Counted from the stretch's first letter, positions 45,365-57,649 are shown. The stretch: DNA of 64,000 nucleotides from Alligator mississippiensis (GCF_030867095.1 NC_081826.1:43254001-43318000), one strand, 5' to 3'. Numbers and translations: made by a program. The notes: generated by a model from the sequence alone, not told the origin.

Positions 45365-46230
45365 GATGGGGGTTTTGTTTTATTGTACTCATTTTATTTT
45401 AACGTCTGCAAGGAACCTAAGTGGTTAAATCACTCAAAATCCAATATTCACTCAGCATGTCCCCTTTTGAACTTTAGTATTTACTACCCACAACAAATGG
45501 ACCTCCATTCTCCTCTTGAGCTATCTGCAGGCAGAACTAACTTTGATCCTACATACAAAAAATTTTAATTAATAACATATTAATGTATAATAAATTAATT
45601 ATGATGCTTTAATAATAATCTAAATATAAAGACATATATGCAGATAGAGATCTTGGTCCTCAGTTGCGGGTTAAAGTATCACACAGTAAAGGGCCTTTTA
45701 AAGTGGATAGAAATTACATTTATTTGCATTTAGAAAATTATATTATTTCAATTTAAAAGTTTAAGCCAAATTTAGAATATTCAGCAAGACTATGGATCAC
45801 TCATTCATACCTAATTTCTAAAATATTATGGAAAATCTCTCTCTCGACCACCAGACCCTATCTGCTTGCACATGCCAATACAAAGCCAAGCACAGAACCA
45901 CATATTCTCAGTGCTCTTCTGATTCAAGTAAGTGAAAAGATTTGGAAGTATTTCAATTAATGTTTGGCAGTTGTTCCACTAGTTAAATTAAGACAATTCA
46001 CAGATCATACTAAAAATAATTCAGTGTTCTTGTTGGTACCAATAATAGCCATTATTTTTTATTGTTCAGACAACTCTGTTTAGGCTGCATAGCTCTTTCA
46101 AGGTGCTGTAGTGAGTGAGTGTTACAGCAAATATAAATATAGCTAAGAAATATTGTATAAAATTTTTGGTTTCATATGATAGAATGAGAAATTTACAAAT
46201 GATTTACCTGTCCTTTGTTTCTTTCACCAT
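45365..46230. other. Intergenic sequence, nothing recognised
   Basis: Very AT-rich, with TTAATTAATAACATATTAAT-type patches near 45,565-45,600. No exon is seen. Confidence 0.5.
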
Positions 46231-46235
46231 TACAG

Positions 46236-46337
46236 AATGCTTCACCATTTATATCACCTGCTACTGAAAGCACTTATAAAATGTGCCTGGGCAAGTCCTA
46301 TTATATGAATGGAACTGGACATTGCCTCTCTCACTAG
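46236..46337 (+). other. Exon-like segment of unknown transcript
   Basis: 102 bp framed by a strong acceptor (TTTGTTTCTTTCACCATTACAG) shortened here to its TTTCACCATTACAG core, and a near-perfect donor CTAG/GTAAGAG. One frame is open until a TAG that overlaps the donor. The peptide is not recognised. It could be an exon of a non-coding RNA or a chance pair of splice-like sites. Confidence 0.3.
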
Positions 46338-46339
46338 GT

Positions 46340-47415
46340 AAGAGAAAACTGGCCTTGCAGTATGTGATGGTGTGCAACATGCAGCAGTATCAACAGAAGC
46401 TAACACTTATTAAGATTGCAAAGTAAGGCTCTCAAAAGCTAGGAAATGCTGGAAATTAGTTTGCCCATTCAACCTTTACGCAATTATGTAGGATGCCATC
46501 TATAATCACATTATCATGTGCTATTTTTTCCCTCAGTTTTCCTGTCTTGTTCTGTGAAGAGGGCGCTGGATGGGGATCACTTAATGAGCAACTTGCCAAT
46601 ATTTTGTTTTCTCCTTATTGTGTATAGCCAGGCATTATTTGATATATACAACCTTCAAACTCTGCTTTAAAGAGATCATCACTACAGTGTTTTAATGTTT
46701 CACAAGCACTCTTCATCAGAAGGGTAACGGGTGATATTGTAAAGGGACATATTTTGTCCCCTTTTTCACTGGGGAGCTGAGCACAAAAAGTTTGAGATCA
46801 AAAGACCTAGGTTTAGGCACCCAGTTTCAGACATCCAGGGTCTGATGTTTTCAGATTATATATCATTACTACATTTAAAGCTCAGCACCTCTGCAAACCA
46901 GATTCCATGACATCAAATCAGGCAGGCCACAAATGAACAAGGGGAAGCAAATTATACTTGCAATGTTCATTCTAGCATTTCCTAACCCTGGAATGTTTAC
47001 TTTACAATCAAAGTAAAGGCAGGGTGTGAGAGCAAGGGAGTTGGTAGGGTAGGACAGTCACAAACATTCTGTGAGAGTGAGGAATAGGTAGAGAGTGAGA
47101 GTAAGTAGGTGCAAGGGGGTGGGACACAAGGGAAGCCCACAGCAGGCAGCCTGCATTCACTGCTACCCCCCCACGGACTCCACTTGGCTCTGCTCTAGTC
47201 ATGCCACTGGGACAGGGGGCACATCATCTTAGACCCCCGGCAAAAATAAAAGTTGGCACACCTATGCCCCCAAACACCTCCAGATTCTAAAGCAACCCCC
47301 CACATCCATTTTTGCCCCACTGCATCTCACCTAGTAGAGCTTCCTTTCTGCTCAACCCAACCTTGCTTCCCAAGCCACATTCACTACCTCCATAAAGAAA
47401 ACAATTTCCCCTGCC
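46340..47415. other. Intergenic sequence, nothing firmly recognised
   Basis: No exon or named repeat is seen. GGTTTAGGCACCCAGTTTC near 46,811 recalls old interspersed repeat wording. Confidence 0.45.
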
Positions 47416-47421
47416 AATAAT

Positions 47422-47503
47422 ATTTCTTGGAGAACAGACTTTGAAAGGCTTTATGAGAGAACATAGTGAGGAAGAATTTGAAACATGAAAGGAAAACTGC
47501 TTT
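47422..47503 (+). repeat. 82-bp direct repeat, unit 1
   Basis: The segment CTTGGAGAACAG..TTGAAAGGCTTTATGAGAGA then ACATAGTGAGGAAGAATTTG and AAACATGAAAGGAAAACTG is nearly identical to 49,431-49,512. Flanks outside the unit do not match. Confidence 0.92.
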
Positions 47504-49430
47504 CCCATTCCTACCCACTCCCACTCTTCTCCCTATCATCCAGAAGAGTCCCCTGTGTCCCACCCTCTGCTGATGGGCAGACATGGGGTGCCTCACCATG
47601 GTGGCGTAGCTGGCATGGGGCTCCTGTGGGGAGGGCAGTAGGCCAGGGAGCCTGGAGCCCACAGTGGACAAAAGCCGATAAATTCAAGCATGAGTCCTCA
47701 CAAAGAAATCCATTTAGCTCCTCAGACCTAGAACTGTTAGAGCTCCCAGAATCTCTCCTGCCCTTGCCACCCTTTTATTCTATACCCAATTCCCAGTCTC
47801 AGTTTTCTTCTATCCTCTCCAGTCTCAGTCTCCTTTCTTCAGGATCCTTGTCCAAAATCACTCCTCCCTTCATCCCACAAGTGATTTATCCTTTCTGCAT
47901 TTCAGATGAAGCAATCCTGTCTCCACACTGCATGGGCATCAGCACAGACAGCACTAAGATCACAGGAGAGAGGCTCTCTACTCTTGGTGCTAGTATTTGG
48001 ACGTGAACTAACCCACAGCACCTTAAGACTGTTTTTGTAGGTATAGTTCACTGACCTCTGTGTTGGAGCATGCCTGCGTGGACAGAGTCTTAAGGCAATT
48101 AAGGTGCAAAGCTCTAGCAAATCTCTATTGAGCATGTGAGAATGGAATCTGTTCTAATATTTATAATCTACCAGATGTGCATAAATTTGGCTAGGGACTG
48201 AAGGAGGGTCAATAGTCACTGACATGAAGGCTAACACCCTGCCAAATTTCAAGTTTTTCCTCCAAAGTATGGGGAGTCGACTTATAATAAGATATGGGAT
48301 TGCCAGTGTCTATTTTAAGACCATTTGAATTGGTCTGTGTCCTGTTGGTCAGACTGTGTGTACGTGTGGGGCTGAGGGGAGGAGATAAAACAACCCATGC
48401 TTCTAAATTGTTGTTCCTGGGCCCTGTAGTTAAGCAAAATTAGCTTTGATTTTGATGAGAATTTTTCTCAATGGCAGCTACAGGGTCAGAATGAGCAACA
48501 TTTTTTAGCAGATCAGTCAGAAAAAGTTACAGGAAAGTCTGCAGTTTTCTGTTTTCATATAGGCTGTTTCTGAGTGTTGTCTGCTATGGGCCAGGTTCCA
48601 AGTGATTTTAGTGGGCTTTGCGTTGGGTTCTATCAGACCACTGGTATATAAAGGACTGTTTGGGTTACCCCCGAGGTTGTTTTTATAAGTAGGAGTGGCT
48701 GATTTGCATTTTCCTATTCCTAAGAAGGAAAGCTCATGCATTGTTAGAGAAGAGCTATAAACTACCAAGAAGTGACCTCAGATGACAGGTATATCATGCA
48801 CTTTCATTCTGTTCACTTACAGTATTTACAACATCTCCCCATTAACGTTTAGATTTTTACAACTATTAATGACCCTTTTATCAGAGCAGCAATAACCAGT
48901 AAATCTATTGTGGCTTTTATTGCTCTGCTTGTGACACATAAAAGGCCTGATTTATAACATGTCATGAATGGTGAAGAGTATTTTCAGCACCATAAAACTT
49001 CTAATCCAGTTGCAACAATAACTGTATGTTCGTATAAAGGCCACATTTCTATTGTTTTCAGAGAATTAGCTTTAAGTGGAATTCACCTGTAGGCAGCAAT
49101 GAACTCTGTGCATTTAACTTGTTATGAAAAAGGTAAATCAAAGCTCAAAGCATGGATGCATCATGAACATTTTTCATTATTTTTACCTTGCACATTCACC
49201 AGTCACACTCCTGTATTTGTAGATACCACAATCAAATATCATCCCATGGACATTACAGTTTGCTCCAGTAACGTGACTATATTCTATCATTATAACTTTT
49301 TCTGAATGTATGTAGGACAACACCAGCCCATATAGAAAACATGGTCCCTATCCCAATTTGTTTACAGTCTAATTCAAATATATACAGTATGGTTTGGTCT
49401 CAGATACCTACACAAGACAATGCAAACAAT
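47504..49430. other. Sequence between the two 82-bp repeats
   Basis: About 1.9 kb with a pyrimidine-rich part (47,500-47,900). Open frames here are not recognised. A fragment of the ancient amniote repeat sits near its right end. Confidence 0.4.
49330..49388 (+). repeat. Ancient amniote interspersed repeat fragment
   Basis: Contains GAAAACATGGTCCCTATCCC, AATTTGTTTACAGTCTAATT and ATATATACAG, the same family wording as 12,205 and 28,827. Confidence 0.6.
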
Positions 49431-49512
49431 GTTTCTTGGAGAATGGGCATTGAAAGGCTTTATGAGAGAACATAGTGAGGAAGAATTTGAAACATGAAAG
49501 GAAAACTGTTTT
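49431..49512 (+). repeat. 82-bp direct repeat, unit 2
   Basis: Second copy of 47,422-47,503. The last about 60 bases before the end are identical and differences are concentrated around GGGCATTG versus CAGACTTTG. Confidence 0.92.
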
Positions 49513-49514
49513 GT

Positions 49515-51815
49515 ACATTAGAAGGCAGCTTCTGACTATCTCCAGCCCCATAAATGTCAAGGTCTTTAGCAGTCAAGAGAGGCTTAAAATCAGTCATTTT
49601 AACTCAGTTAATGTAAATTTTCAGTAGTGTACACAAAAATCAGTGTACCATTTCTGTAATTAATAATCACACAATATCAGAGTGTGTATCCAATTCCCAG
49701 TGCTACGCTGAAAATATATATTTAAGTTAGTTTTCAATTATAGTAACAGCCAAAGCAATAAGGATTTAAATTTACCCACTTGGCCAAGATTTCTAGCAAG
49801 CCCTTGCAACCTTTTACTGGTAAGTTTTCCTCTTTTGGACCTTCCAACTTCTGTAATTAAAAAACACTAAATAAGCCCTTTAAGATCCCGTGAAAATAAA
49901 TTGTGAATAAAGGCAATATTGGTCTAATGGTTTATAGGTGCACACCTGTCTCTCTCTGTAGATATAGATTACTAATATTATGTGTGATACGCTTTCTGTA
50001 AGTTGTGGATGCTGTGTAAGGTTCCAGATATTCCTTTTGTTTATAAATTTGAATGGTTTTGGCACTACCTCCTAAATCAGAAGACGGTACTATTAATTAT
50101 GGGCAAAGCATATTTCTGGCAATGGCTTCATTTGCCCTAGATCTGTATTTACATCCTTAATGCTAGATTTGGGGTGTGAGTCAAAAACCTTCTAATGGGA
50201 AGATTCCCCTTGATTTGAATGGATTTGGATCAGGCCCTTGTTGCCATTGAGCACAAAAAGGGGAGAGAACAAACTTTGTGCTTGGCTTATGTTGTTTTTC
50301 AAGTTTACTGTCTTTCAGCTCCCTATTCTTTTCTCCTTCACCCTGTCCCTTGCAAACACATTCTCTGCGATATCCTCCTCAACATCCCTTCTCCTAGTAT
50401 TTTCCTGGCTCCTGCTGACCCTCTTCTCCTCAGTAGGACTATAAAACCAAGAGCTCCCTAAAGAACTTTTCATTAATGTAATTTATTAGTTAAATCATTC
50501 TTCTGACCTATTTCCCACTCAGCTAGAACATTTTCCTGTCCACTCAATGTAATTGGTGCATCACATGAGCTCCAGTGGCTGTGCTATATGGCCAGACATA
50601 TATCACCAAGGCAGAGGATATTAGCAGAAAGGTGAGGGGTTTTCTTGGCACTCTGCCACCATGGATCAGACTGAATTTCTGTTCTAATTACTGATACATG
50701 CAGTCTCCTAAAGAGACATTGCAGTATTAATTTACACCTTATTCCTCACAGCTCTCTCAACTACAGTCAGCTGAAAAAAAATAGGGCTTTCACTATGGAC
50801 TGGGGGTTCAATACTGCAGACCTTGAGTCATGTTAACAAGCTTCATTTTCTCACATTCCCTTGCTTAAGAATCCTACCACTTTGCAGGATCAGGACCTAG
50901 CAATAGAGGGTAACAAGGTGAAATCCTCCAATCTCACATTTTGGATAAGATGCATTATATTCTTTGTTCACTGTTGTAAACTAACTTGGAGTGCTCCTTG
51001 TAGGGGACAACTCCATCAACCTAGTTTTAGATGTCATCAGCTTCCCCAGTGAAACACAGCCTGACTGTTTTATATACTATGGAATTTCCTTTTGTATATA
51101 ATAATGTGCTATCTGTTGATTCAAACTTCAAGGGAATCTGAAATATTAATCTTCAGTGAAAACTGTACCGTAGTTTCATTGCACAACATATTCACTTTAA
51201 ATTTAAAAAAGTCTAAAAAAAAATCTATCTACAAGGTCAAAACTAAGTCTGGATCTTTGCCAACAGGCTGCCATTCTTCCCTTTTGTTGTTTTGCCTAGT
51301 AAAAGCCCTTCACATAATCAACATTCGCTATATTGTTTTCAATTGGCTTCCACCTTTTTGGACTCCTCCTCCCTTCCCTTATCCCCATGTGCTCCCCGCA
51401 AGAGGTAACCAAGGAAACCAGAAACCATAGCAACCAAAAGCAGTATAATTTGTCTCTGAGGAAAGAAGTATAAGCATGCAAAATCCCTTTAATGTTTATA
51501 CCAAGCTAGTGGGTCCAAATATTCTCTTTCCCCCTCCTCTTTGCGAAAAACATTACACGCTTGATTTCTTTTGCAAAGACAACTTTGGTGCTGACAGTCT
51601 TGTGCAGCGTACAGGGTAATACTCACCTTCCACCACACTACAGAGATCCTGAGACTAGCAGTAACCCTGCATGTGTAGCTGCATAGAGGGATTCTCCACA
51701 CACTCCAGAAAAATAAATATGACAACAGTCACCAGTAGCTAAATTACCCATTATGACAACTCCCATTCAAATCCTTCCTAACAACTTGCAAGCAATCAGT
51801 GGAGCAATGATTTTT
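49515..51815. other. Intergenic sequence, nothing recognised
   Basis: No exon, RNA gene or named repeat is seen. Confidence 0.45.
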
Positions 51816-51821
51816 AAGTAA

Positions 51822-51955
51822 AAGGGTTTTTAAGGCCCAGCTAGACAGCTTTGTCTGAGATGATCTAGTTGGGGCTGGTCCTGCTTTGAGCAGGGGGTTG
51901 GACTAGACCTCCTGAGGTCCCTTCCCACCCTAACTTTCTATGTTTCTATGAATGA
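51822..51955 (+). mobile_element. CR1 LINE 3' end
   Basis: Contains GCCCAGCTAGACAGCTTTGT, GATGATCTAGTTGGGGCTGG, GCTTTGAGCAGGGGGTTGGA, CTCCTGAGGTCCCTTCCCAC and the tail TTTCTATGTTTCTATGAATG. This is the canonical CR1 3' terminus and is well preserved. Confidence 0.95.
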
Positions 51956-52164
51956 TGGCTGGGTTGGCTAACAGTTGGGAGGAGCTCACTTCTTTTAGAA
52001 AGCCAAAAAGTCAAATATTTCAGAAACATCAAGTTTACACATATGGTTTACAATACTCCATGTTCCATCACTGTCCCTTCAGCTTCCTCTCCTGGTCCCA
52101 TCCTATTGTTTCTACACTCTGCATCTTACTCTGTCTCACCATCTTAGGACTTTATTTATATATC

Positions 52165-52262
52165 ATGCAGCTTTTAATATATTTTTCCTCACAACAGTCC
52201 TGTGAGGTGGGGAAGTGCACTTATCTTCAGGTTACGCACAGAGGTGTGGAGGAATTAAGAGC
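52165..52262 (+). repeat. MIR SINE fragment
   Basis: Contains TTTTAATATATTTTTCCTCA, CAACAGTCCTGTGAGGTGGG and ATCTTCAGGTTACGCACAGA, which follow the MIR core. Confidence 0.7.
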
Positions 52263-52406
52263 CAAATCAAATGTCAAAAGTATTTAGGTGCCTAACAATG
52301 CCAATAGCTGCCTAATAAGAAAATTCCATTAACCCCCTCTCTGCAATTATAAACACCTACATACCTTTGAATGGCAAGTCCTCAGTGATTTGCCAGGGTC
52401 ATAGAG

Positions 52407-52676
52407 CAGTAGTTCCACCCCCTTTGGACCCAACACACTCCTCACTGAACTCAAAGCACCCCCATAACTTTGTGAATTAAGGGACACCCCATTTAAAAAA
52501 AATTAATGTATATATTACAGTGCTTACCTACTTGCAGAAGGGCCAGGCAGTGGGAGTGGAGAATTGGCCAGACAGGGACCAGCGTGAACCTATACTTACC
52601 TCCTCGCACCTTGAGGCAACCTTCAAAGGATCTGGTGGCATCCAGGATGCTACGACACTCTAGTTGAGAATCACCG
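52407..52676 (+). mobile_element. hAT-type MITE with 8-bp TSD
   Basis: 270 bp starting CAGTAGTTCCACCCCCTTTG and ending TAGTTGAGAATCACCG. The flanks TCATAGAG (52,399-52,406) and TCAAAGAG (52,677-52,684) match in 7 of 8 bases. It is related in its termini to the element at 41,486. Confidence 0.88.
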
Positions 52677-53131
52677 TCAAAGAGAGAGTCTGTAGTAGAG
52701 CAGGGAAGAGTGGGTGTCCCATATCCCAAGCTCATGCCCCAATTCTCTCTCTCTCTCAGATTTTACACATTCCAGAGGAGGGACCATTTTTCCGTGGGGT
52801 TATGTACAAACTGACTCTGACTAAGACTACATCAGTAATTCCCAAAGGGCATGCCAGGGCACAGTAGTGTGCCACAAGAGCAATGGAAGTGTTCCATGAA
52901 ATCCCCCTGTATGATGAGGTTAATGCTCTCCTTTCTCATCTGGCACCCTGTGTCAGACCCAGCTACTCCAGTGCAGCACTGGTGACAGACTAATTAGCCC
53001 AGCCTCTCAGAATAACTAGTTCATGTTGTACACAGAAACACAGCTAATTAACCAGGGACTGGCATAAGGGAAGTGCTGCACAAAAAAGTGGATGGTGTTT
53101 GTTGCAAGAAAGAGGAGTATAGACCTTAAAT

Positions 53132-54637
53132 CAGGGATGGGCAAAACACAGTCTGCAGGCTGGATCTGGCCCACTAGCCCATTCTACCTGGCCCACAGGG
53201 CCCCTAAAACATTTAGAAAATGAATATTTATCTGCTGCTGGCTGCCTGTCAAAGATGACAGGAGCCAGGGGCAGTAGGAGCCAGAGGAAGCCGGCAGGAC
53301 TCAACAGCCCAGAAGCAAGGCCCACAGGGCCTGGCCCAGCCCTGCCCCTAGTCCTCTCCCACACCTGCTTCCCTACCCGGAAGCCTCCTGCTTAGCAGAG
53401 CCTTCTGGCCTGGGCCCCTGGGGCTGTTCCTGACTCCTTGCACCCGAGAGGGAAATTCAGATAAGAACACGGTGGGGAGGGAGGCAGGGGAGGACTTTGG
53501 GTGATCACCCCAGTTCTTGGGGCCTGGCTGGGCCAGCTCCTGCCGAATCCTGCAGTCCGGCCATACAGCTCGGAGCCACATGATGCCGGAGTGGCCAGCA
53601 GCCAGTAGGAAAGTGTGGAAATGGCAGCTACAGGCAGGAGGCAGTGGCAGTGAGCAGGTCCATGGGAGCGCAGTGACAGCTGGGCAGAAGTGTGGGGCCC
53701 ATGCTGGTGTCCCAGGGCCAACATCAGCAGGGCCCAGAGTGGGGCTGTGCTGGGGGAGGGCAGGGGTCCCGCGCTCCTGCCACGCCATTCTGGGCCCTGC
53801 TGGCGCTGGCCCCAGGACACTGGTGTGGGCCCTGCACTTCCATGGGCCCACTCACTGCCCCTTCCCCCCTCCTGTAGCTGCCATTTCCCCACTTTCCTGC
53901 CAGCTGCCAGCTGCTCCAGGAATCAGGGCCAGGAGTGGGAGGGTGTGTGTGTGTGTATGTATGTTCATAGGGTGAGTCCCACAAGCACACCCCACCATAC
54001 ACATGCACCACAACCCCCTTATACTGCCATCTACACAGCCCCCCACACCCACACCCCCTCACACACCTCAGCCACCCTCCTCCACAGACAGTCCCCCCAC
54101 AAACCCCATACCCACCCACACCCCCCATATCCACACATATCCACATGCTCCCTCACCCCACACCCACACCCATCCCCCTATAAACACCACACATCCCCCC
54201 AGACCCTCCCCCTCACCCCACATACCCACACACCCACAGCCCCAAACAAACCTATACCAACCCCCCTTCTCCCCCCACCCCCTACAACATACAAAAGTAA
54301 GACTTGATTTTAATCTATTGTGCGATCACCTCTACGTACACTGCACAAACACATGTAAATCAGGACAAAAATATTTTTTGAAATCAAATTAATGAATGTT
54401 GTAGGTAGTCACTTTTTAGAATATAATTTGGTATTTTTCTGGTTCTGAGATGGCAAACCCCCTTGCTGAAAGGAGTACTTACAGGGGCAAAGGGAGAGAC
54501 TTTTGGTGGCAAAGGTCAAGGATTAGGGGGCGGGACTTCTGGTCACAAGATGGTGACCAGGGCATGGGGCAGGCATCCCTTGACCACTTGCCAAACTCGG
54601 TAAGCAGCCTTCCACCCAAAATAATTGCCTGCCCCTG
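53132..54637 (+). mobile_element. hAT-type non-autonomous DNA transposon (family A, copy 3), complete with 8-bp TSD
   Basis: 1,506 bp, starting CAGGGATGGGCAAAACACAG and ending AATAATTGCCTGCCCCTG. A perfect 8-bp duplication CCTTAAAT flanks it (53,124-53,131 and 54,638-54,645). The right 700 bases align with copy 2. The left half carries an additional GC-rich stretch of about 600 bases that copy 2 lacks. No transposase was recognised. Confidence 0.93.
53985..54292 (+). repeat. C/A-rich low-complexity tract inside hAT copy 3
   Basis: About 300 bases of CCCCACACC and CACCC words nearly lacking G on the plus strand, the longest of the three tracts in family A. A short (GT)n run precedes it near 53,943-53,955. 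Confidence 0.88.
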
Positions 54638-54649
54638 CCTTAAATGCAT

Positions 54650-56085
54650 CTTAAAAGTTAAGTTTCCCAAATAGGTTGTCTTGATGGTTTTAAAGTAATT
54701 TTTTGTGCTAGATGAAGCCTGGAAGACAAGCTTTGACTTGTAGCCCAGATCCAAACTAGAAAGATGACTGACTTTGATTTGATGGCTGTATTGTTCTGTT
54801 TTAAGTATTACTGATACTAGCTTAGCTCTGGTAATGTGTGTTCTTGTTTGTATTTTTGTTTGCTAGTTTTAATGCCACTTATGAAAGTACTATCATGTTT
54901 CTTCCAGCAACGTGGGCTTGCACCTGTTAGGACCTGGATGGATACCAGCTAGTCAGTCTAAAAGCCTGATCAGCTCCTGCTAATTTGCCTGTGATTCTCA
55001 GATTTTAAATTTGGGTAATAAAAATTGAGTGCATTTGCAAGTAGTGCCCAGATGGGGGTCAGTGTATGTTTGTGCTCTCCAGGGATTTTTCAGAGTTTAA
55101 AGAGATGTTGTCCTACCTCTGGTCTTGGTTAGGGGGCCAGCAGCCTTCTGAACTTCTCTCACAGGGCACCACATGCTCAGCCAGGAGCCACTTGCTTCAT
55201 CACATCAAGGTATTTCTGAAGTTCAAAGTTAAGGTATTGGTCTCTAATTAGTTGTTCTGCCCACTATACACCCAGGAAACCAACTTCAAGCAAATGAAAG
55301 ACACCTCACCAAAAACACCTAGGACAACATAGAAGATGGAAAGATAAGGCACATTGTTTTCATAGTGCTTTTGAGGTTAGGTGAAACAGAAAGGATGGCA
55401 GTTTGTCCAGGCACAGCACAAGGATGGGTAAGGAGGTCTGATGGAGGTTGATTTCTTGGACTTGGAAATTCTAGGTGAAGCCCAACGTGGGCTTCCACAC
55501 AATAACCAACAGTCCTAAAGTAGCCTAGACTGAGAAAAGCGAGGGGAAAAAAAGCAGGACAAAAACTGCCCTGGCACAAAGAGATAAGAGATATCCATAT
55601 ATTCCATGTGTCCACTCTGAATCAAAGAGTCCTACTTTGAGCACCTGTTGTGTGGTGTCTTTCCCAGTTCGGGAATATGTTGGTGGGCTCCGGTGGGTGA
55701 GACCTGCTCAGTCTCATGTTTCCTGGGATATACTATTGCTGTGTTATAGACAAGCTGTAAGGTAGATTTATTTTTGGCATGTGCAGAGATCAGTGAGTAG
55801 GTAGTGTGTGTGCCCTGCCCCCCCCCGGGGCAAATTTTCTGCCACCTACTCCATGAAAAATTAATTTGCTTCTATGGTGCGGAGGGATGGATAAGGTCCT
55901 CTATAAAAAAAAATATAGGTGACTTGATATCCTGTAGAGATTCTATAAGAAATGACTCCCATTCAGCACGAGACAGTGAATGCCATCTGCCTATTCATGA
56001 AATCCTCAATGAAATCCGTTCTGCCACTTACCCAATTGAAGGGGGAACATATCGCAAAGTAAAAGACCATTAACTGCAGTTTACC
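54650..56085. other. Intergenic sequence, nothing recognised
   Basis: A CCCCCCCCCC-type run occurs near 55,820. No exon or named repeat is seen. Confidence 0.45.
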
Positions 56086-56095
56086 TCAGTCACAG

Positions 56096-57193
56096 TGTAG
56101 TAAAGTGCTGGTCCCAGGGGGTGGCTGTGACCACCCCCCACCCCCCAGTGGCTGCTTGGCCGCAACCTGGTCTGCCCTTCTGAAGAACCCTCCCCTTTGT
56201 TTTCCTGCCACATCTTGATGTATTAGTCCTTAAGGGAAAGGAGGCTGCCCCAGGGCTCTCCAAGCCTGGCTTGCTCACTGGCTTAAGGGCTAATCATGTG
56301 TCTCAGGGAACCCATATATGCTTGTTAAGGCTTGACTTTCTCTGCCTCAGCCCCCTCTTTCTATTGGCTGGTTCCTATGGTCTATGCCCACGGCACCAGA
56401 CCCAGGTCCCAGCCTTGTCTTGGCCTCTGGGCTCTCTGACCCCAAATGCTGTCCTGCTCTGGGCTCTGCTTGCTTACTCTGCCTTAAGCCTGCCCCAGCA
56501 GGGCTCAAGGTGATCACATGCCCCTAGGGCACTACTGGGACCTCCAAAAACCACCCCTCACAGTCCCAGTAAACTATCGGTATAACTTAAGATGCAGCAA
56601 GCAACCACTTAACACAAATTTTCCCTTCCTAGTCAACAAACTTTTAAAGGAAAACAGCATGCTACTGCTTTAAAAAAATTAAAACCTTCCATCTCCTATC
56701 AGGGTAGGTAAGCAAACACCCATGGCAGCCCTCCCTGGGTATGAACATAACCCCCAGCTCTGGGTTACATCCTTCTGTAGGCTCTCAGGGTCTTGCTGGT
56801 AGTTCCCAGGAAGCTCAGGAGTCCACCAGGAGCTCCCTTGAAGTTTTCTGGGCTAGGAGCTCCTTCCCCTTCAGCTTGCAGGGCTAGACTGCCCTGTTCT
56901 TGTTCAGGGCTTGTGTTTATATGGCTCCCTGGCCACTAGCCCCTGCTGGTCACCTGTCTCCCAGAGCTGCCACAGGTGGTTTCTGATTTGGTTTGGTGGA
57001 GTAGTTTCAGCAAGGCCCCTTGCTACTGGGACCTGCTGTGTTTCTAGGTAAGGTGTTGCTGTCACTGCTGGCTCTGTGATAAGTATTTGTTTGAGTCTTT
57101 TCCACCCTTAAGTCTGCATTTGAGGGCTTGTCTGGCCAGCAGGCCCCAGAGTTTGCTCCCACTCCTCAGCAATGGGGTAAGGGCTCCGTTACA
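56096..57193 (-). mobile_element. Solo LTR (fossil), 1,098 bp
   Basis: On the plus strand it runs from TGTAGTAAAGTGCTGG to GGGCTCCGTTACA, flanked by a perfect 5-bp duplication CACAG (56,091-56,095 and 57,194-57,198). Minus orientation is supported by a TATA box, CCATATAAACAC, near 56,922 on that strand and by the TGTAAC start. No internal region is attached. Confidence 0.82.
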
Positions 57194-57367
57194 CACAGCC
57201 AGATATTCTAGATCATGACATGACTTTTATGTACTAAACAGGACCTGTCCACACTGTCTGCAAATAGAAACATCGGGTATTTTTGCATGTGCTTCTGATG
57301 CAGTACCAGGCACTTTTAATTAGTGAGCCATGCTAATTAAAAGCATCCGGCGCTGCATTGGAAACAG

Positions 57368-57508
57368 GTGTATCAGTGGCACAGTGCACATCAGCGCTGA
57401 GAAAATGGCAGCGGTGTGCTTTGAACTAAATCACATCAAATGTGTTTTCGTTCAAAGCACATTGCTGCCATTTTCTCAGTGCTGATGCGCACAGCACCTC
57501 TGATACAC
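57368..57508. repeat. Long imperfect palindrome (hairpin element)
   Basis: Two arms of about 70 bases are inverted copies. Matching words are GTGTATCAGTGG/..CTCTGATACAC, GCTGAGAAAATGGCAGC/GCTGCCATTTTCTCAG and GTGCTTTGAAC/GTTCAAAGCAC, centred near 57,438. A smaller perfect hairpin, CTTTTAATTAG..CTAATTAAAAG, lies just left (57,314-57,344). Together they look like a foldback DNA transposon of about 400 bp with unclear ends. Confidence 0.8.
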
Positions 57509-57649
57509 ATGATGCACAAGGCTGCCAGCGCATGTCAATTTACATGCTCGAGCAGGCTCAATTAATCGAGTGTGCTCCGACATGCTGGATTTCCAGTCCG
57601 TTGGAACAGGCTTCCCATATATGTGTACGTCTGGATTCAGTCTGGATAA

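Noticed and set aside
52829-52930. Possible hAT left end (CAGTAATTCCCAAAGGGCAT)
   Set aside because: The wording fits a hAT terminus, but no right end or target duplication could be placed.
53348-53975. Overlapping 150-205 codon frames on both strands
   Set aside because: All lie inside hAT copy 3, overlap each other on opposite strands and contain no transposase-like motif.
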